A stretch of 64,000 bases of DNA from Planctomycetes bacterium ADurb.Bin069 (GTDB lineage Bacteria > Planctomycetota > UBA8108 > UBA8890 > UBA8898). This document shows positions 16,609 through 25,722 of the stretch, piece after piece. Both the position numbers and the translations under genes were made by a program. The stretch covers positions 62,001 through 126,000 of the forward strand of contig MWEK01000009.1 in NCBI GenBank assembly GCA_002070955.1, given 5' to 3'. Position 1 is the first letter of the stretch; each line of letters begins with the position of its first letter. The notes beneath the pieces are model-generated. The model was not told where the DNA came from and searched no databases. It saw only the letters and a list, made by a program, of their open reading frames with translations.

Positions 16609-17337
16609 TTACCGTCCGAACCGCAGTCTATCGCCCAGGACTTGAGGAAGGCCTGCTTCACGGATCTTTCGCGCCGCCGTTTCGTAATCGTAGGCGACCC
16701 GCCGAATCTCCAGGGTCCGCTCCGCGGAGTCGAAGACCGCGAAGCACGCTCGCCGATCGCCGTCCCGCGGCTGGCCTACGCTGCCCACGTTAACTACAGC
16801 GCGACCCTCCGGCTCGAAATGACACTGGCTTCCGTCATCGTAGAACGGACCTGGCTCCCGGAAGCATACAGCCACGTGGGTGTGGCCGACGAAACAAATG
16901 TTCCCGGGCTGCACCACCTGCAGGGCGCGATAACCATCTACACAGTCCTGGATGTACTCGAACATCCGCGGCATGACGCACTCGCCATGCACCAGTTCCA
17001 TCGTGAGATCGTCAAGCCTCGCTTGCACGGGCAAACTCGCCAGGAAGGCGCGGTCACTCGCCCGTAATTCGCGCGCAGTCCAAGCGGCCGCCTCGCGCGC
17101 GGCGGGATTGAAGAAATCCGACGCTCCTTCCAGGACTGCGGCCAGGTCGTGATTGCCCGCGACGGTGGCAAGCGCCCGCTCGGCCACAAAGTCAATGCAC
17201 TCCCGCGGATTCGTTCCGTAGCCAACGATATCGCCGAGGCACACCAGCTCCCTGACACCGAGCCGTTCGAGTTCGCCGGCGACTGCCTCCAACGCCTCTA
17301 GGTTCCCGTGGATATCGGAGATTATCGCGATCTTCAT
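16609..17337 (-). CDS. Metallophosphoesterase (YfcE/MJ0936-like calcineurin-fold)
   Basis: The 242-residue protein starts at MKIAIISDIHGN; a longer in-frame start adds an unlikely 22-residue tail. Metal-binding motifs appear in order: SDIHGN (8-13), GDIVGYG (about 36-42), GNHD, HGE and GHTH, followed by NVGSVGQPRDGD. These match the small-protein phosphodiesterase/phosphatase family acting on nucleotides or phosphoproteins; the substrate is unknown. The gene sits between parS sites 5 and 6, within reach of ParB spreading. A -10-like TATACT lies at 17459-17464 on this strand, without a clear -35. Confidence 0.9.
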   Translation of the reverse strand: MKIAIISDIHGNLEALEAVAGELERLGVRELVCLGDIVGYGTNPRECIDFVAERALATVAGNHDLAAVLEGASDFFNPAAREAAAWTARELRASDRAFLASLPVQARLDDLTMELVHGECVMPRMFEYIQDCVDGYRALQVVQPGNICFVGHTHVAVCFREPGPFYDDGSQCHFEPEGRAVVNVGSVGQPRDGDRRACFAVFDSAERTLEIRRVAYDYETAARKIREAGLPQVLGDRLRFGR

Positions 17338-17736
17338 GCTTCTCGAACCGGGACGATCACTGTCTGCGGGGCTCCCGCGCAGCCACCCCTCGCCATGAGT
17401 CACCGGTAGGCGGTAACACCTGTCCCTGGGCAGCCCGCGCTTGCTTCCTGGCCCTAAAGTATACGATGCCGAGTTTGCAGGGCCGGAACTCCGCGGCTAG
17501 TCGCTCTTAATATCGCCGCAGCGAATGTTCCACGTGGAACAATTACCCGGAGGCGCGTGGGGGGGGGCTGCATGAATTCACTCGCACCGTTACTTCAGCG
17601 GCAAGAGCGCGCGAGGAAGCGGAGTTGTCGGCGTGCTGACGCGGCGACTACCCGCGGGCAGGGGGAGAATCGTGCGAAAAAATCCACACGAACCTTAGCG
17701 GCGGCGGGGTTCCGTTCGATCGACACCCGCACATAG
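17338..17736. other. Intergenic region with parS site 6
   Basis: This 399-bp gap lies between the metallophosphoesterase and the first TatA-like gene. Apart from parS 6 and a possible -10 at 17459-17464, I see no supported gene; the open frames are short and lack ribosome sites. Confidence 0.6.
17526..17541. promoter_or_regulatory. parS site 6
   Basis: Identical perfect palindrome, about 1.1 kb from site 5, separated from it by the metallophosphoesterase gene. Confidence 0.97.
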
Positions 17737-18051
17737 TTACGCGCCCTGGTCCTTCGACGGCGCGGGCGCCACGGCAGCATGGGGGGGGGCCGCCTGGGCC
17801 GGGGCCGCTTGGGAAGGCGCCGGCTGAACCGGCTGCTCATAGCGAGGTTGCTGAGGAGGCAAGGATGCCGCCTGGTCGACCTGGTCCTCAATGCCTCGGA
17901 CGCCACGCTTGAACTCCACGATGCCCCGGCCCAGATTTCGCATCACCTCGGGCAGACGGCGCCCGAAAAGGAGCAGCGCGACGATGCCGATGACCACGAG
18001 CTCGAGGGGGCCCAGGTTCGGTATGAGGGCTAGCGTCGGAAACAAATCCAT
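17737..18051 (-). CDS. TatA/TatB-like twin-arginine translocase subunit, copy 1
   Basis: The 104-residue protein has an N-terminal hydrophobic helix (about 5-27; IPNLGPLELVVIGIVALLLF), the hinge FGRRLPEVMRNLGRGI and an amphipathic helix ending FKRGVRG, then a Pro/Ala/Gln-rich tail. This is the TatA/E layout. TatA oligomers form the pore for folded Tat substrates, several of which are encoded in this window. The ATG follows GAGGATTTT. It is a tandem paralogue of the next gene, sharing the protein start, the tail block and a similar AT-rich leader. TatA and TatB roles cannot be separated here; no tatC is in the window. Confidence 0.88.
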   Translation of the reverse strand: MDLFPTLALIPNLGPLELVVIGIVALLLFGRRLPEVMRNLGRGIVEFKRGVRGIEDQVDQAASLPPQQPRYEQPVQPAPSQAAPAQAAPPHAAVAPAPSKDQGA

Positions 18052-18478
18052 AAAATCCTCTTTGTTAACGATTTACGACTTTATAAATATCTGTAGCCGC
18101 TCGGCTTATCCGTGCGCCGGGGTTCGGGCGCGGCCGCCGCCTCGAGGGGAGCCGCCGCGAGGGGAGCCGCCGCGGCCGCTTGGGAAGGCGCCGGCCGAAC
18201 CGGCTGCTCATAGCGAGGTTGCTGAGGAGGCAAGGGCGCCGCCTGGTCGACCTGGTCTCCGATGCCCCGGACCTCGCGCTTGAACTCCGCGATGCCCCAG
18301 CCGATACCCCGGCCCAGATTTCGCATCGCCTTGGGAAGCCAGCGGCCGAAAAAGAGCAGCATGCCAATGCCAATGACAAGAAGCTCGATGGGGCCGAAAG
18401 TCGGTATGAGGGCTAGCGTCGGAAACGAATCCATGTAGCCTCTCTGTTAGCGATTTACCGCCTTATAAACCTATATAG
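18052..18478 (-). repeat. Tandem gene duplication including leader sequences
   Basis: The leaders at about 18058-18090 and 18441-18478 are alignable (both carry TGTTA-CGATTTAC followed by TTATAAA on the plus strand), as are the two TatA-like coding regions. The duplicated unit is therefore about 380 bp. Confidence 0.65.
18081..18434 (-). CDS. TatA/TatB-like twin-arginine translocase subunit, copy 2
   Basis: The 117-residue protein closely resembles the adjacent copy: MDSFPTLALIPTFGPIELLVIGI, hinge FGRWLPKAMRNLGRGI, and the same tail block (DQVDQAA-LPPQQPRYEQPV). It differs by a four-residue insertion (GWGI) in the amphipathic helix and a longer Ala-rich tail. The ATG follows GAGAGG. The gap to copy 1 is 29 bp. 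A duplicated leader before both genes (TGTTA-CGATTTA-C-TTATAAA on the plus strand) shows that the duplicated segment included upstream control sequence. Confidence 0.88.
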   Translation of the reverse strand: MDSFPTLALIPTFGPIELLVIGIGMLLFFGRWLPKAMRNLGRGIGWGIAEFKREVRGIGDQVDQAAPLPPQQPRYEQPVRPAPSQAAAAAPLAAAPLEAAAAPEPRRTDKPSGYRYL

Positions 18479-18612
18479 CTTGCAACACGCTCGAACGTTA
18501 GGCGCACCTAGTGAGCGATGTTACCCCACGGCGGCGACTGGTTCAAGGAGAATCGGGGCGCCCGGATCCTCCGCCATCTCGGCGAACTTCCTCCGGTCGC
18601 CGCGGCACGCGC

Positions 18613-19188
18613 TCACCACGCCTTCTTTATGAAAACCTCCTGCCACCGCTTCAGAATAAGACGAATCAGCATTTCCTTCCCGGCTTCGACTCCGGACACC
18701 ATGTCGTCCATGGATTCCCCGGACCCGATGGAGACATCGATAACGCGGCTGAAAGTGACGTCCTTGTCCGCGACGGAGTACACATCGACGTTGAGCATCG
18801 CGCGCCCGGGCACATAACCGATGGCGGTGGCCCTGCCGACCTCCCACATCATGAGGCGCGCCACGATCACGTAATCGGCGCCCAGTTGCTCGCCGTAGGT
18901 CACCCACGGCGGGTCCAGGCGCCCGTCGTAGGCCACAACCTCGTTCATGATCTTTTCGCTCTGGCAGATGCGCGCTCCGCCCTGCGCGAGAACCGCGCAC
19001 GCGCGCTGGTAGATGGAGTTCGCGACCTTATCCTCGCCGTACCACTTGCCCTCCGTTCCCCGGAAGGGCATTACGGCGACGCGCGAGCCTCCCAAGTAAA
19101 ATTCCGCGCTGTTGAAAAGGGCACACCCGGTTATCGGAACACAGACGGCGGCGAGAACGAAAAAATGACAGGCGGTGCGTGCGCGCAT
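18613..19188 (-). CDS. Lipoprotein, LpoB/CsgG-like fold suspected
   Basis: The 191-residue protein starts at the ATG with GGAGGGTC; the longer frame upstream is not supported. A signal peptide ends in the lipobox PITGC (Cys22), so it is probably lipidated. The mature part has VAVMPFRG, then a helix containing QRACAVLAQGGARICQSEKI and LGADYVIVARLMMW. This strand-helix order recalls the LpoB/CsgG-type lipoproteins that act in peptidoglycan synthesis or secretion. Assignment is by pattern only. It has its own promoter at 19294-19322. Confidence 0.75.
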   Translation of the reverse strand: MRARTACHFFVLAAVCVPITGCALFNSAEFYLGGSRVAVMPFRGTEGKWYGEDKVANSIYQRACAVLAQGGARICQSEKIMNEVVAYDGRLDPPWVTYGEQLGADYVIVARLMMWEVGRATAIGYVPGRAMLNVDVYSVADKDVTFSRVIDVSIGSGESMDDMVSGVEAGKEMLIRLILKRWQEVFIKKAW

Positions 19189-19293
19189 CTTGACCCTCCG
19201 ACGGTCGGTTGCGAGAGACGGACGATGCTGCTCCCGCGGCCCCCGCACACAAAGCACGCCCGGGCGGACCCGCGGAAACACTCTCCCGATTAA

Positions 19294-19322
19294 GGTATAC
19301 AGGACAAACGGGCTCGGAGCAA
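19294..19322 (-). promoter_or_regulatory. Predicted sigma-70 promoter for the lipoprotein gene
   Basis: On the minus strand TTGCTC (19317-19322) and TATACC (19294-19299) are 17 bp apart, about 100 bp upstream of the ATG at 19188. Confidence 0.5.
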
Positions 19323-19338
19323 GCGCCGCGCGCGGAGC

Positions 19339-22300
19339 TCAGCGGGCGGCCGCCTCGTTCTCCACTCCGGGGAGCGAGTCATCCTTCTCGTATTGGAGCG
19401 AGCCATCGCTGCGCCGGCGGATCGAGATCGTGTAGGCCTTCTCGGCGCCCATGGGGTGCGTCAACACGGCCTTGCCGCCGGCCTGGTCGCCGCGAAGTCG
19501 GAATCTGAAGGGGTTGTGCTGATAGTCGGCGCGGGCGCCGGAGCCGAAATACGCCGGAGCATCGCGGGACTCGGCGGATGTCCGGAACCCGACGTGCCCG
19601 ACGGCCTCGGCCTGAAAGCCCGCCGCGCGGGCGGGCGCGCGGTCCGCGGGAATGGTGAGATTCACCCTGTCGGCATTGACCGTGATCTTGTCCGGCACCA
19701 GCTCCGACAACGCACCCGTCTTTTGGAACGACCGCAGGTGAAAGATACAGGTCACATCCTCGGACATGACCCCGAAGATCTCCGGGTGCGCCTTGCCTTG
19801 ATCGAGCTGCTCGCGGCGCTGCAGCTTGATCGTGCGCGCGTTCAACCAGCTCGCCTCGGGCGGGACGCCGTAGCGGATCGTCTGGAACGACGCGCTCTCC
19901 CGCGGCGCTCCCAGCGTGATGGTCTGGGTGCCGGGATCGAAGGCGAGCTGATCGCCCGTCACGTGAATCGGCATCTCGTCGTTGGCCAGCCGGACATCGC
20001 CCTGGGCCGTTAGTCCGGCGACAAGCCAGGAGCTGCCCTCCCGGCGGAGCTGGACTTGGGCCGTGCGGGCTTCGTACCGCCAGGGCGTGCTCGGCGCCCG
20101 CGGGTCGTTCGGAACCTGAGGCGCATCGCCCCAGTTCCTCTGGTGTACGAGCCCCGCGACCCCTCCCGACAGCGTCACTCGGCTCTCCGACGGCACGAAG
20201 GTCACGGTCTGAGCGGCGAGCTCGTCGGCGCCCGCCGGGCCCGTGTAGCGGAAGCGCTGCCGATCAGGCCCCTTGAGCAGGAGGATGTCGTCGAGGGCAT
20301 CATAGTCCAGTTCGCCCGCCTCGGCCTGGAGCGCGTCGCCCTGCAGGACGACCTTCCTCCCGGCGCCGGCCGATGCCTTGATGCCGCGCAGGGCGGTGAG
20401 CGCGGGCGGACCGCCGTCCTGCAACTGCGCGGGATCGACGGCGCACTCCGCCGCATCGGCGCTGATGGTGAACTCGCCGCGCTCCGTACGCAGACGGATC
20501 GCCACTTCGCCCGTAGCCGACACTTTCGCGGCGGCCGGCATGAACCGCAGCTCGCGGCAACGCAGCTCGCCCGTGAGGAACTCGATGCGCTGCGCGGCGA
20601 TGTCCTGGAACGGCGACACGATCGCGACATCGCGATCCTGCTCCCACAGAAGGCTGCCGCCAATGAGACGGCACCGCGGCGGGCCGTCGTATTCGAGGCA
20701 CAGCGGGGCGCCGGCGTCCTTGGCCCGAGCGGTCACGCTCGAGACGCCGGTCTCGGCCCGGCCGGCAATGCGGACCCAGTGGGCGTTCAGCCGGTGCACA
20801 TGCTCGCCGGCGCGCGCGGATTTCTGCGTCACCTTGGCCTCGACGCGTTCCTCCAGCACGATCCCCCCTTCCCGAAAGAAGAAGCTCACGCGTTCCGCCT
20901 CGGCCATGAGCTTCTCTCCCGGGCGCTCGATGTGCAGGAACGGCCGGCGGGGCGGCACGCCCGTGACGACCAGCACTTGCGATTCGACATCGTACCTGAG
21001 CTTTCCGCCCTCGGCGCGCACCGCGTCTTCCTTGCGGCTCAGGAAACGAATCGCCTTCGGCGACGGCAGCGCGGGGTCGGCGGACGCCGTGATCTCCTTG
21101 ATGGTGAAGCCCTTGCCTTCGTTGAACCGCACCTCGCCGTAGTCGGCATCCAAATCCCACGCGGAGGGCAGCCGGTCCTTCGCCAGCGGGGCCTCATGGT
21201 CGATGAAGGTCTTGATGGGCCCGAAAAGGCGCACAAGCCGGCCGCGGTTGTCCATGAGAATCCGCGCGGCCGTCGTGTCGCACCTGAAATCCTTGGTCTT
21301 GCTCCACATGTGCGGGCCGTCGGTCAGCTCCGCCGTGTCGGCGGCGGCATCCCACGCGGCCTTGCCGCTCTCGATCCTCGTGGTGCCCCAGACCGCGCGC
21401 ACGGGCAGATCGGGACCGCGCTCGGCGACGGCGCCCGCCAGCTCCTCCTCGGCGGGATCCAGGCTCACGGTCAGCCGGTGACATTCGATGCGCTGGTCGC
21501 CCGCCGCGACCGGCACCTCGGGATTCTCGGTGGGGGCGATGAGAATGTTGCGATCGAACACGATGCGGCGCGCGCCCCAATCCAGCGTCAGGACGCCGTC
21601 GCACTTGACGCATATGTACGTCGGAGCGGCCCCGGTCCGCGCATCCGAGCCGCGCAGCCCCAGAAAAGCCTGGCCGGCCTCGCGGCGCATAAAAGCGTAG
21701 ACCGGCGCCGGGAAGTCGATCCTGTAGATGCCCTCCTTGCGGTCGAACTTCCCCGTGAGCCCGGCCTTTCCGGACAACCTAAGGAACGGCGCCTCGCGTT
21801 CGATCTGCACGGGCTGCGAGCTCTTCAGCTCCACAAGGCCGTGAGTCTGGTAATTGACATCGAGGGATTTGAAGCGCACGACCGTGCCGTCGTCAAAGGT
21901 GCCCGTGCAGTTGCCCGGCAGCGAGAGGCGGGCGGATTCGCCCGAAGCCGCGCCCCCGCGGCCGGCGGCATCCACGGCCTCGAAGGTTCGATAGGATGCT
22001 TGTTCGAACTGAAGCGTGAACGACGACGGCGCGCGCAGGCTGCCCGCGCTCTTGGCGGCGCCCGCGGCGATGGGCACTCGGATCGTGCCCTTGCCGAACT
22101 CGGACGAATGCTCGATCCGCGACTTCCCGGTCATCTTGATCTCGGCGCTGTCTTTCAGCGCGGCGGAGATGCGGATGAGCTCGGCGTCGCTGTGGGGATC
22201 GAAGACCGACATGTTCAAGGAGAAATCCTTCGCCGGCGGGTTCGCGGGGGGGGCGCCGGGTTCGGTCTGGGGCACCCGCCGGGTCAACTGCCCCCCGATG

Positions 22301-22356
22301 ACGAGGGCGAGGATCGCGATCAGGAAAGACCCTGCGATGATCGCCGTGCGTTTCAT
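19339..22356 (-). CDS. Large LptC/OstA-like envelope protein
   Basis: The 1005-residue protein starts at ATG 22356 behind GGTGGAG; a GTG two codons upstream is in frame. Residues 4-20 form a single membrane anchor, as in LptC. After a Pro-rich linker, KDFSLNMSVFD and the following beta-rich segments resemble the LptC/LptA beta-jellyroll. The rest is a long series of short beta-strand repeats (GKLRYDVESQVLVVTG, GELDYDALDDILLLKG) typical of OstA/LptA domains, which carry lipopolysaccharide on a hydrophobic slide. LptA and LptC are about 180-190 residues each, so this would be a much longer bridge. Family assignment is tentative; lipopolysaccharide synthesis genes are not nearby. Confidence 0.7.
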   Translation of the reverse strand: MKRTAIIAGSFLIAILALVIGGQLTRRVPQTEPGAPPANPPAKDFSLNMSVFDPHSDAELIRISAALKDSAEIKMTGKSRIEHSSEFGKGTIRVPIAAGAAKSAGSLRAPSSFTLQFEQASYRTFEAVDAAGRGGAASGESARLSLPGNCTGTFDDGTVVRFKSLDVNYQTHGLVELKSSQPVQIEREAPFLRLSGKAGLTGKFDRKEGIYRIDFPAPVYAFMRREAGQAFLGLRGSDARTGAAPTYICVKCDGVLTLDWGARRIVFDRNILIAPTENPEVPVAAGDQRIECHRLTVSLDPAEEELAGAVAERGPDLPVRAVWGTTRIESGKAAWDAAADTAELTDGPHMWSKTKDFRCDTTAARILMDNRGRLVRLFGPIKTFIDHEAPLAKDRLPSAWDLDADYGEVRFNEGKGFTIKEITASADPALPSPKAIRFLSRKEDAVRAEGGKLRYDVESQVLVVTGVPPRRPFLHIERPGEKLMAEAERVSFFFREGGIVLEERVEAKVTQKSARAGEHVHRLNAHWVRIAGRAETGVSSVTARAKDAGAPLCLEYDGPPRCRLIGGSLLWEQDRDVAIVSPFQDIAAQRIEFLTGELRCRELRFMPAAAKVSATGEVAIRLRTERGEFTISADAAECAVDPAQLQDGGPPALTALRGIKASAGAGRKVVLQGDALQAEAGELDYDALDDILLLKGPDRQRFRYTGPAGADELAAQTVTFVPSESRVTLSGGVAGLVHQRNWGDAPQVPNDPRAPSTPWRYEARTAQVQLRREGSSWLVAGLTAQGDVRLANDEMPIHVTGDQLAFDPGTQTITLGAPRESASFQTIRYGVPPEASWLNARTIKLQRREQLDQGKAHPEIFGVMSEDVTCIFHLRSFQKTGALSELVPDKITVNADRVNLTIPADRAPARAAGFQAEAVGHVGFRTSAESRDAPAYFGSGARADYQHNPFRFRLRGDQAGGKAVLTHPMGAEKAYTISIRRRSDGSLQYEKDDSLPGVENEAAAR

Positions 22357-22577
22357 GGGCACTCCACCTGAGCCGAGGCCGGCGCCCGCGGGCGGCGTCT
22401 ACGCGGCGCGCATCCTTCGCGGAGCGCGAGCATTGTACCCGGGGAGAAAGGCGGCGTACAGCTTCGACCGGGCGACGCGGGACGCGCCGAATCCGCCCGC
22501 GGCGCCGTGAAAACGTAACGGCGGCCCGCCGCATCGCGCGCGGCGCGGCGGGCCGCCGCGGTTGCCGGCCGACCTTC

Positions 22578-24530
22578 TTACAGCCGGGCGCTGACGAGCT
22601 CGTCGACCACCGTCGGGTCCGCGAGCGTGGTCGTGTCGCCCAGGTCGCCGATGTCGTTGGCGGCAATGCGCTTCAGGATGCGCCGCATGATCTTGCCGCT
22701 GCGGGTCTTGGGCAGCCCGCGGGCGAACTGGACCTTGTCGGGCGTCGCGATCGGGCCGATCTCCTTGCGCACGTGGGCGATGAGGGCCTTGCGGAGCTCC
22801 TCGCTCGCCGTCTGACCCGCCGAGAGAATCACGAACGCGTAGATGCCGGTGCCCTTGATCGCATGCGGCATGCCGACGACGGCCGCCTCGGAGACCGACG
22901 GGTGGGACACGAGCGCGCTCTCGACCTCGGCCGTGCCGAGGCGGTGGCCGGACACGTTGATGACGTCATCGACGCGGCCGGTGATCCAGTAGTAGCCGTC
23001 CTCGTCGCGGCGGCTGCCGTCCCCCGTGAAGTACTTGCCCCTGTACTGGCTGAAGTACATCTCGACGAAGCGGGCGTGGTCGCCGTAGACGGTGCGCGCC
23101 ATGGCGGGCCACGGCCGCAGGATGCACAGGTTGCCGCTGACGCCGTTGCCTTCCTTGAGCTTGCCGTGCTCGTCGACGATGCCGGGCAGGACGCCGAAGA
23201 ACGGAAGCGTGGCCGAGCCGGGCTTCAGATCCGTCGCGCCGGGGAGCGGCGTGATCAGAATCCCGCCCGTCTCGGTCTGCCACCACGTGTCCACGATCGG
23301 GCAGCGGCCGCCGCCGATCTTCTCGTGGTACCACTCCCAGATCTCCGGGTTGATGGGCTCGCCGACCGTGCCGAGGAGCCGCAGCGTCTTGAGCGAGCGC
23401 GCCTTGACCAGATCGTTGCCCTGGGCGTGAATGGCGCGGATCGCCGTGGGCGCCGTGTAGAAGATGTTGACCTTGTGCTTGTCGATGACATCCCAGAAGC
23501 GGCCGTAGTCCGGATAGCTCGGGACGCCTTCGAACATCACCGTGATGGCCCTGTTGGCGAGGGGCCCGTAGACGATGTACGAGTGCCCCGTGATCCAGCC
23601 GATGTCGGCGGTGCACCAATAGACGTCGCCGGGATGGTAGTCGAAGATCACGGCGTGCGAATAGGCGACGAAGACTAGGTAGCCCGCCGTCGTGTGGACC
23701 ACGCCCTTGGGCTTGCCCGTGCTGCCCGAGGTGTACAGGATGAACAGGGGGGCCTCCGCATCCATGGGCTCGGGCGGGCATTTCGGAGCGGCCTTCGCCA
23801 TGAGGTCGTCCCACCACAGGTCGCGGCCCGGCTTCATGGCGACGCCGCCGCCCGTGTGCTTGACGACGACGCAGTGCTCGACGCAGGCCGTCTTCTCCAT
23901 GGCATCGTCGGCGACCTTCTTGAGCGGAATGCGCTTCGAGCCCCGCAGCCCCTCGTCGGCCGTCACCAGCAGCTTGCAGGTCGAGTCGTTGATGCGGTCG
24001 CGGAGCGAATCGGCGCTGAAGCCGCCGAAGACGATGCTGTGGATCGCGCCAATGCGGGTGCAGGCGAGCATGGCGAAGGCCAGCTCGGGGATCATGGGGA
24101 GGTACAGGGCGACGCGGTCGCCTTTCTTGACGCCCAGGCCCTTGAGCACGTTGGCGAACTTCTCGACCTCGGCGAGCACCTGGGCGTAGGTGAAGCGCTT
24201 GGACACCTTGGGATCGTCGCCTTCCCAAATAATGGCGACATCGTTCCCGTGGCCCGCCTCCACGTGGCGGTCCAGACAGTTATAGGACACGTTGAGCTTC
24301 GCGCCGGCGAACCACTCGACCTTGGCGGTGGAGAAGTCCCACGAGAGGACGCGGTCCCACTTCTTGTAGAAGGTGATGCGCTCGGCGACTTCGCCCCAGA
24401 ACTCCTCCGGCTTCTCGATGGAACGCCGGTAGAGCTTCTCGTATTCGTCCTTCCCCTTGATGTGCGCCCGTTGCTTGAACGCTTCCGGTACCGGGTAGGC
24501 CTTCGTCGCTAGTCCCTGACCCTCAGACAT
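22578..24530 (-). CDS. acsA: Acetyl-CoA synthetase (AMP-forming)
   Basis: This enzyme activates acetate with ATP and CoA to acetyl-CoA. The 650-residue product has the expected family length and starts at the ATG following GGAGGTG; longer frames upstream are unsupported. Visible motifs are the N-terminal [17 protein letters not shown], the AMP-binding loop [11 protein letters not shown], the substrate-pocket block [10 protein letters not shown], the hinge block [18 protein letters not shown] and the catalytic lysine in [12 protein letters not shown], the target of protein acetylation in many bacteria. It is transcribed alone and diverges from the glycosyltransferase operon. Confidence 0.97.
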   Translation of the reverse strand: MSEGQGLATKAYPVPEAFKQRAHIKGKDEYEKLYRRSIEKPEEFWGEVAERITFYKKWDRVLSWDFSTAKVEWFAGAKLNVSYNCLDRHVEAGHGNDVAIIWEGDDPKVSKRFTYAQVLAEVEKFANVLKGLGVKKGDRVALYLPMIPELAFAMLACTRIGAIHSIVFGGFSADSLRDRINDSTCKLLVTADEGLRGSKRIPLKKVADDAMEKTACVEHCVVVKHTGGGVAMKPGRDLWWDDLMAKAAPKCPPEPMDAEAPLFILYTSGSTGKPKGVVHTTAGYLVFVAYSHAVIFDYHPGDVYWCTADIGWITGHSYIVYGPLANRAITVMFEGVPSYPDYGRFWDVIDKHKVNIFYTAPTAIRAIHAQGNDLVKARSLKTLRLLGTVGEPINPEIWEWYHEKIGGGRCPIVDTWWQTETGGILITPLPGATDLKPGSATLPFFGVLPGIVDEHGKLKEGNGVSGNLCILRPWPAMARTVYGDHARFVEMYFSQYRGKYFTGDGSRRDEDGYYWITGRVDDVINVSGHRLGTAEVESALVSHPSVSEAAVVGMPHAIKGTGIYAFVILSAGQTASEELRKALIAHVRKEIGPIATPDKVQFARGLPKTRSGKIMRRILKRIAANDIGDLGDTTTLADPTVVDELVSARL

Positions 24531-24955
24531 TGACTCACCTCCTGGTTGTACAGACCGCCGGCCGCGCGGCGGGCGCTCCTCGCGCGCCTCCGTCATGCGC
24601 CGTTGACCATGCGCGCCGGTCCGCGCCGCCAAACACAACGGATTGCCGGCTTGCCACCGCCGCGGGGCGGCGGCCCGACGCGTCTCGACGTCGCGCCATG
24701 CGATACCGCGGACGAGTCGCCCCGCGCAGGCTGTCGCGGCATTCCGCCGCGCCCCGCGCCAGGCGTTTTCCGTCTCCGCGGATCGAAATAGAATCCTGAA
24801 TGTTACGGTTTGCGCGCCCGTCGGTCAAGGGACGGCGCGCGGCGCTGCGCCGGGAAACCCGGCGCTTCCCTTGCCGCCGATCCACGGATATAGTGGGGGG
24901 ACGGCGCGCGGGCGTGCCCGGCAGGCCGGGCGGGGGCTCGCCGCGCGAGGAGCCG
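24531..24955. other. Divergent control region between acsA and the sugar operon
   Basis: This 425-bp region lies between two outward-facing starts. A possible promoter for the plus-strand operon is listed separately. I could not place the acsA promoter. Open frames inside have no ribosome site and are Arg-rich. Confidence 0.55.
24866..24894 (+). promoter_or_regulatory. Possible promoter of the glycosyltransferase operon
   Basis: TTCCCT (24866-24871) and TATAGT (24889-24894) lie 17 bp apart, with the ATG about 60 bp downstream. The -35 match is weak. Confidence 0.4.
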
Positions 24956-25702
24956 ATGCCAGCAACGGAACCCCACGTAAGCCTCATCATCCCCGCGTTC
25001 AACGAGGGGCGGCGTATCGCGCCGACGGTGCGCGCGACGGTGGCCTACCTCGGCGACAACGGCTATGCCTACGAGGTGATCGTCGTCGACGACGGCAGCA
25101 CCGACAGCACCTACGACGTGGTGCGCCACATCCAGCGGGAGGTGCCGCAGCTCGGGATCGTCCGGCACCCCGTGAACCTCGGCAAGGGCTGCGCCGTCAA
25201 GAGCGGATTTCTGGCGGCCCGAGGAGATTTCGTGTTTTTCACCGACGCGGACCTCTCCACGCCCATCGAGGAGCTTCCCAAGTTCATGACCCGGGCCCAC
25301 GAGGGCTACGATATCGTCATCGCCTCCCGCGCCCTGCCGGACTCCGTCATCGCCGTGCCGCAGGCCTGGTACCGGCGCCGGATGGGCGGCGTGTTCAACT
25401 GGCTCGTGCGCGCCTTCGTGATCGGCGGCATCCGCGACACGCAGTGCGGCTTCAAGTGCTTCCACCGGGAGCGCTGCGCGCCGATCTTCGCCGTCCAGCG
25501 CCTGCGGGGCTTCTCGTTCGACGTCGAGATTCTGTACCTGGCGCGCAGGCACGGGCTCAGCATCATCGAGCTGCCGGTGGTGTGGCACAACAGCGCGGAT
25601 TCCCGCGTCCACACGCTGAAGGACTCGCTGCGAATGTTCAGGGATCTGCTCCGCATTCGGTGGAACGGCCTGCGGGGCAAGTATCGTATCGCCCAGACAT
25701 GA
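24956..25702 (+). CDS. Glycosyltransferase family 2, polyprenyl-phosphate glucosyl/mannosyltransferase-like
   Basis: The 248-residue protein starts at the ATG after GAGGAG; a longer frame upstream reads Arg-rich intergenic sequence. GT-A features appear in order: VSLIIPAFNEGRRI, EVIVVDDGSTDST, NLGKGCAVKSG, the metal-binding FFTDADLSTP, ASRALPDS and DTQCGFKCF. This set is typical of dolichyl/polyprenyl-phosphate beta-glucosyltransferases, which load a sugar on a lipid carrier. No C-terminal membrane helices are present. First gene of a probable operon; the oxidoreductase starts 20 bp after its stop. Confidence 0.92.
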   Translation: MPATEPHVSLIIPAFNEGRRIAPTVRATVAYLGDNGYAYEVIVVDDGSTDSTYDVVRHIQREVPQLGIVRHPVNLGKGCAVKSGFLAARGDFVFFTDADLSTPIEELPKFMTRAHEGYDIVIASRALPDSVIAVPQAWYRRRMGGVFNWLVRAFVIGGIRDTQCGFKCFHRERCAPIFAVQRLRGFSFDVEILYLARRHGLSIIELPVVWHNSADSRVHTLKDSLRMFRDLLRIRWNGLRGKYRIAQT

Positions 25703-25722
25703 GCCCGCGGGGAGAACCAGAC

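Noticed and set aside
13906-17736. Replication origin next to parAB
   Set aside because: No DnaA-box cluster and no dnaA, gidA, rnpA or rpmH neighbour is visible, so proximity to oriC is only a general expectation.
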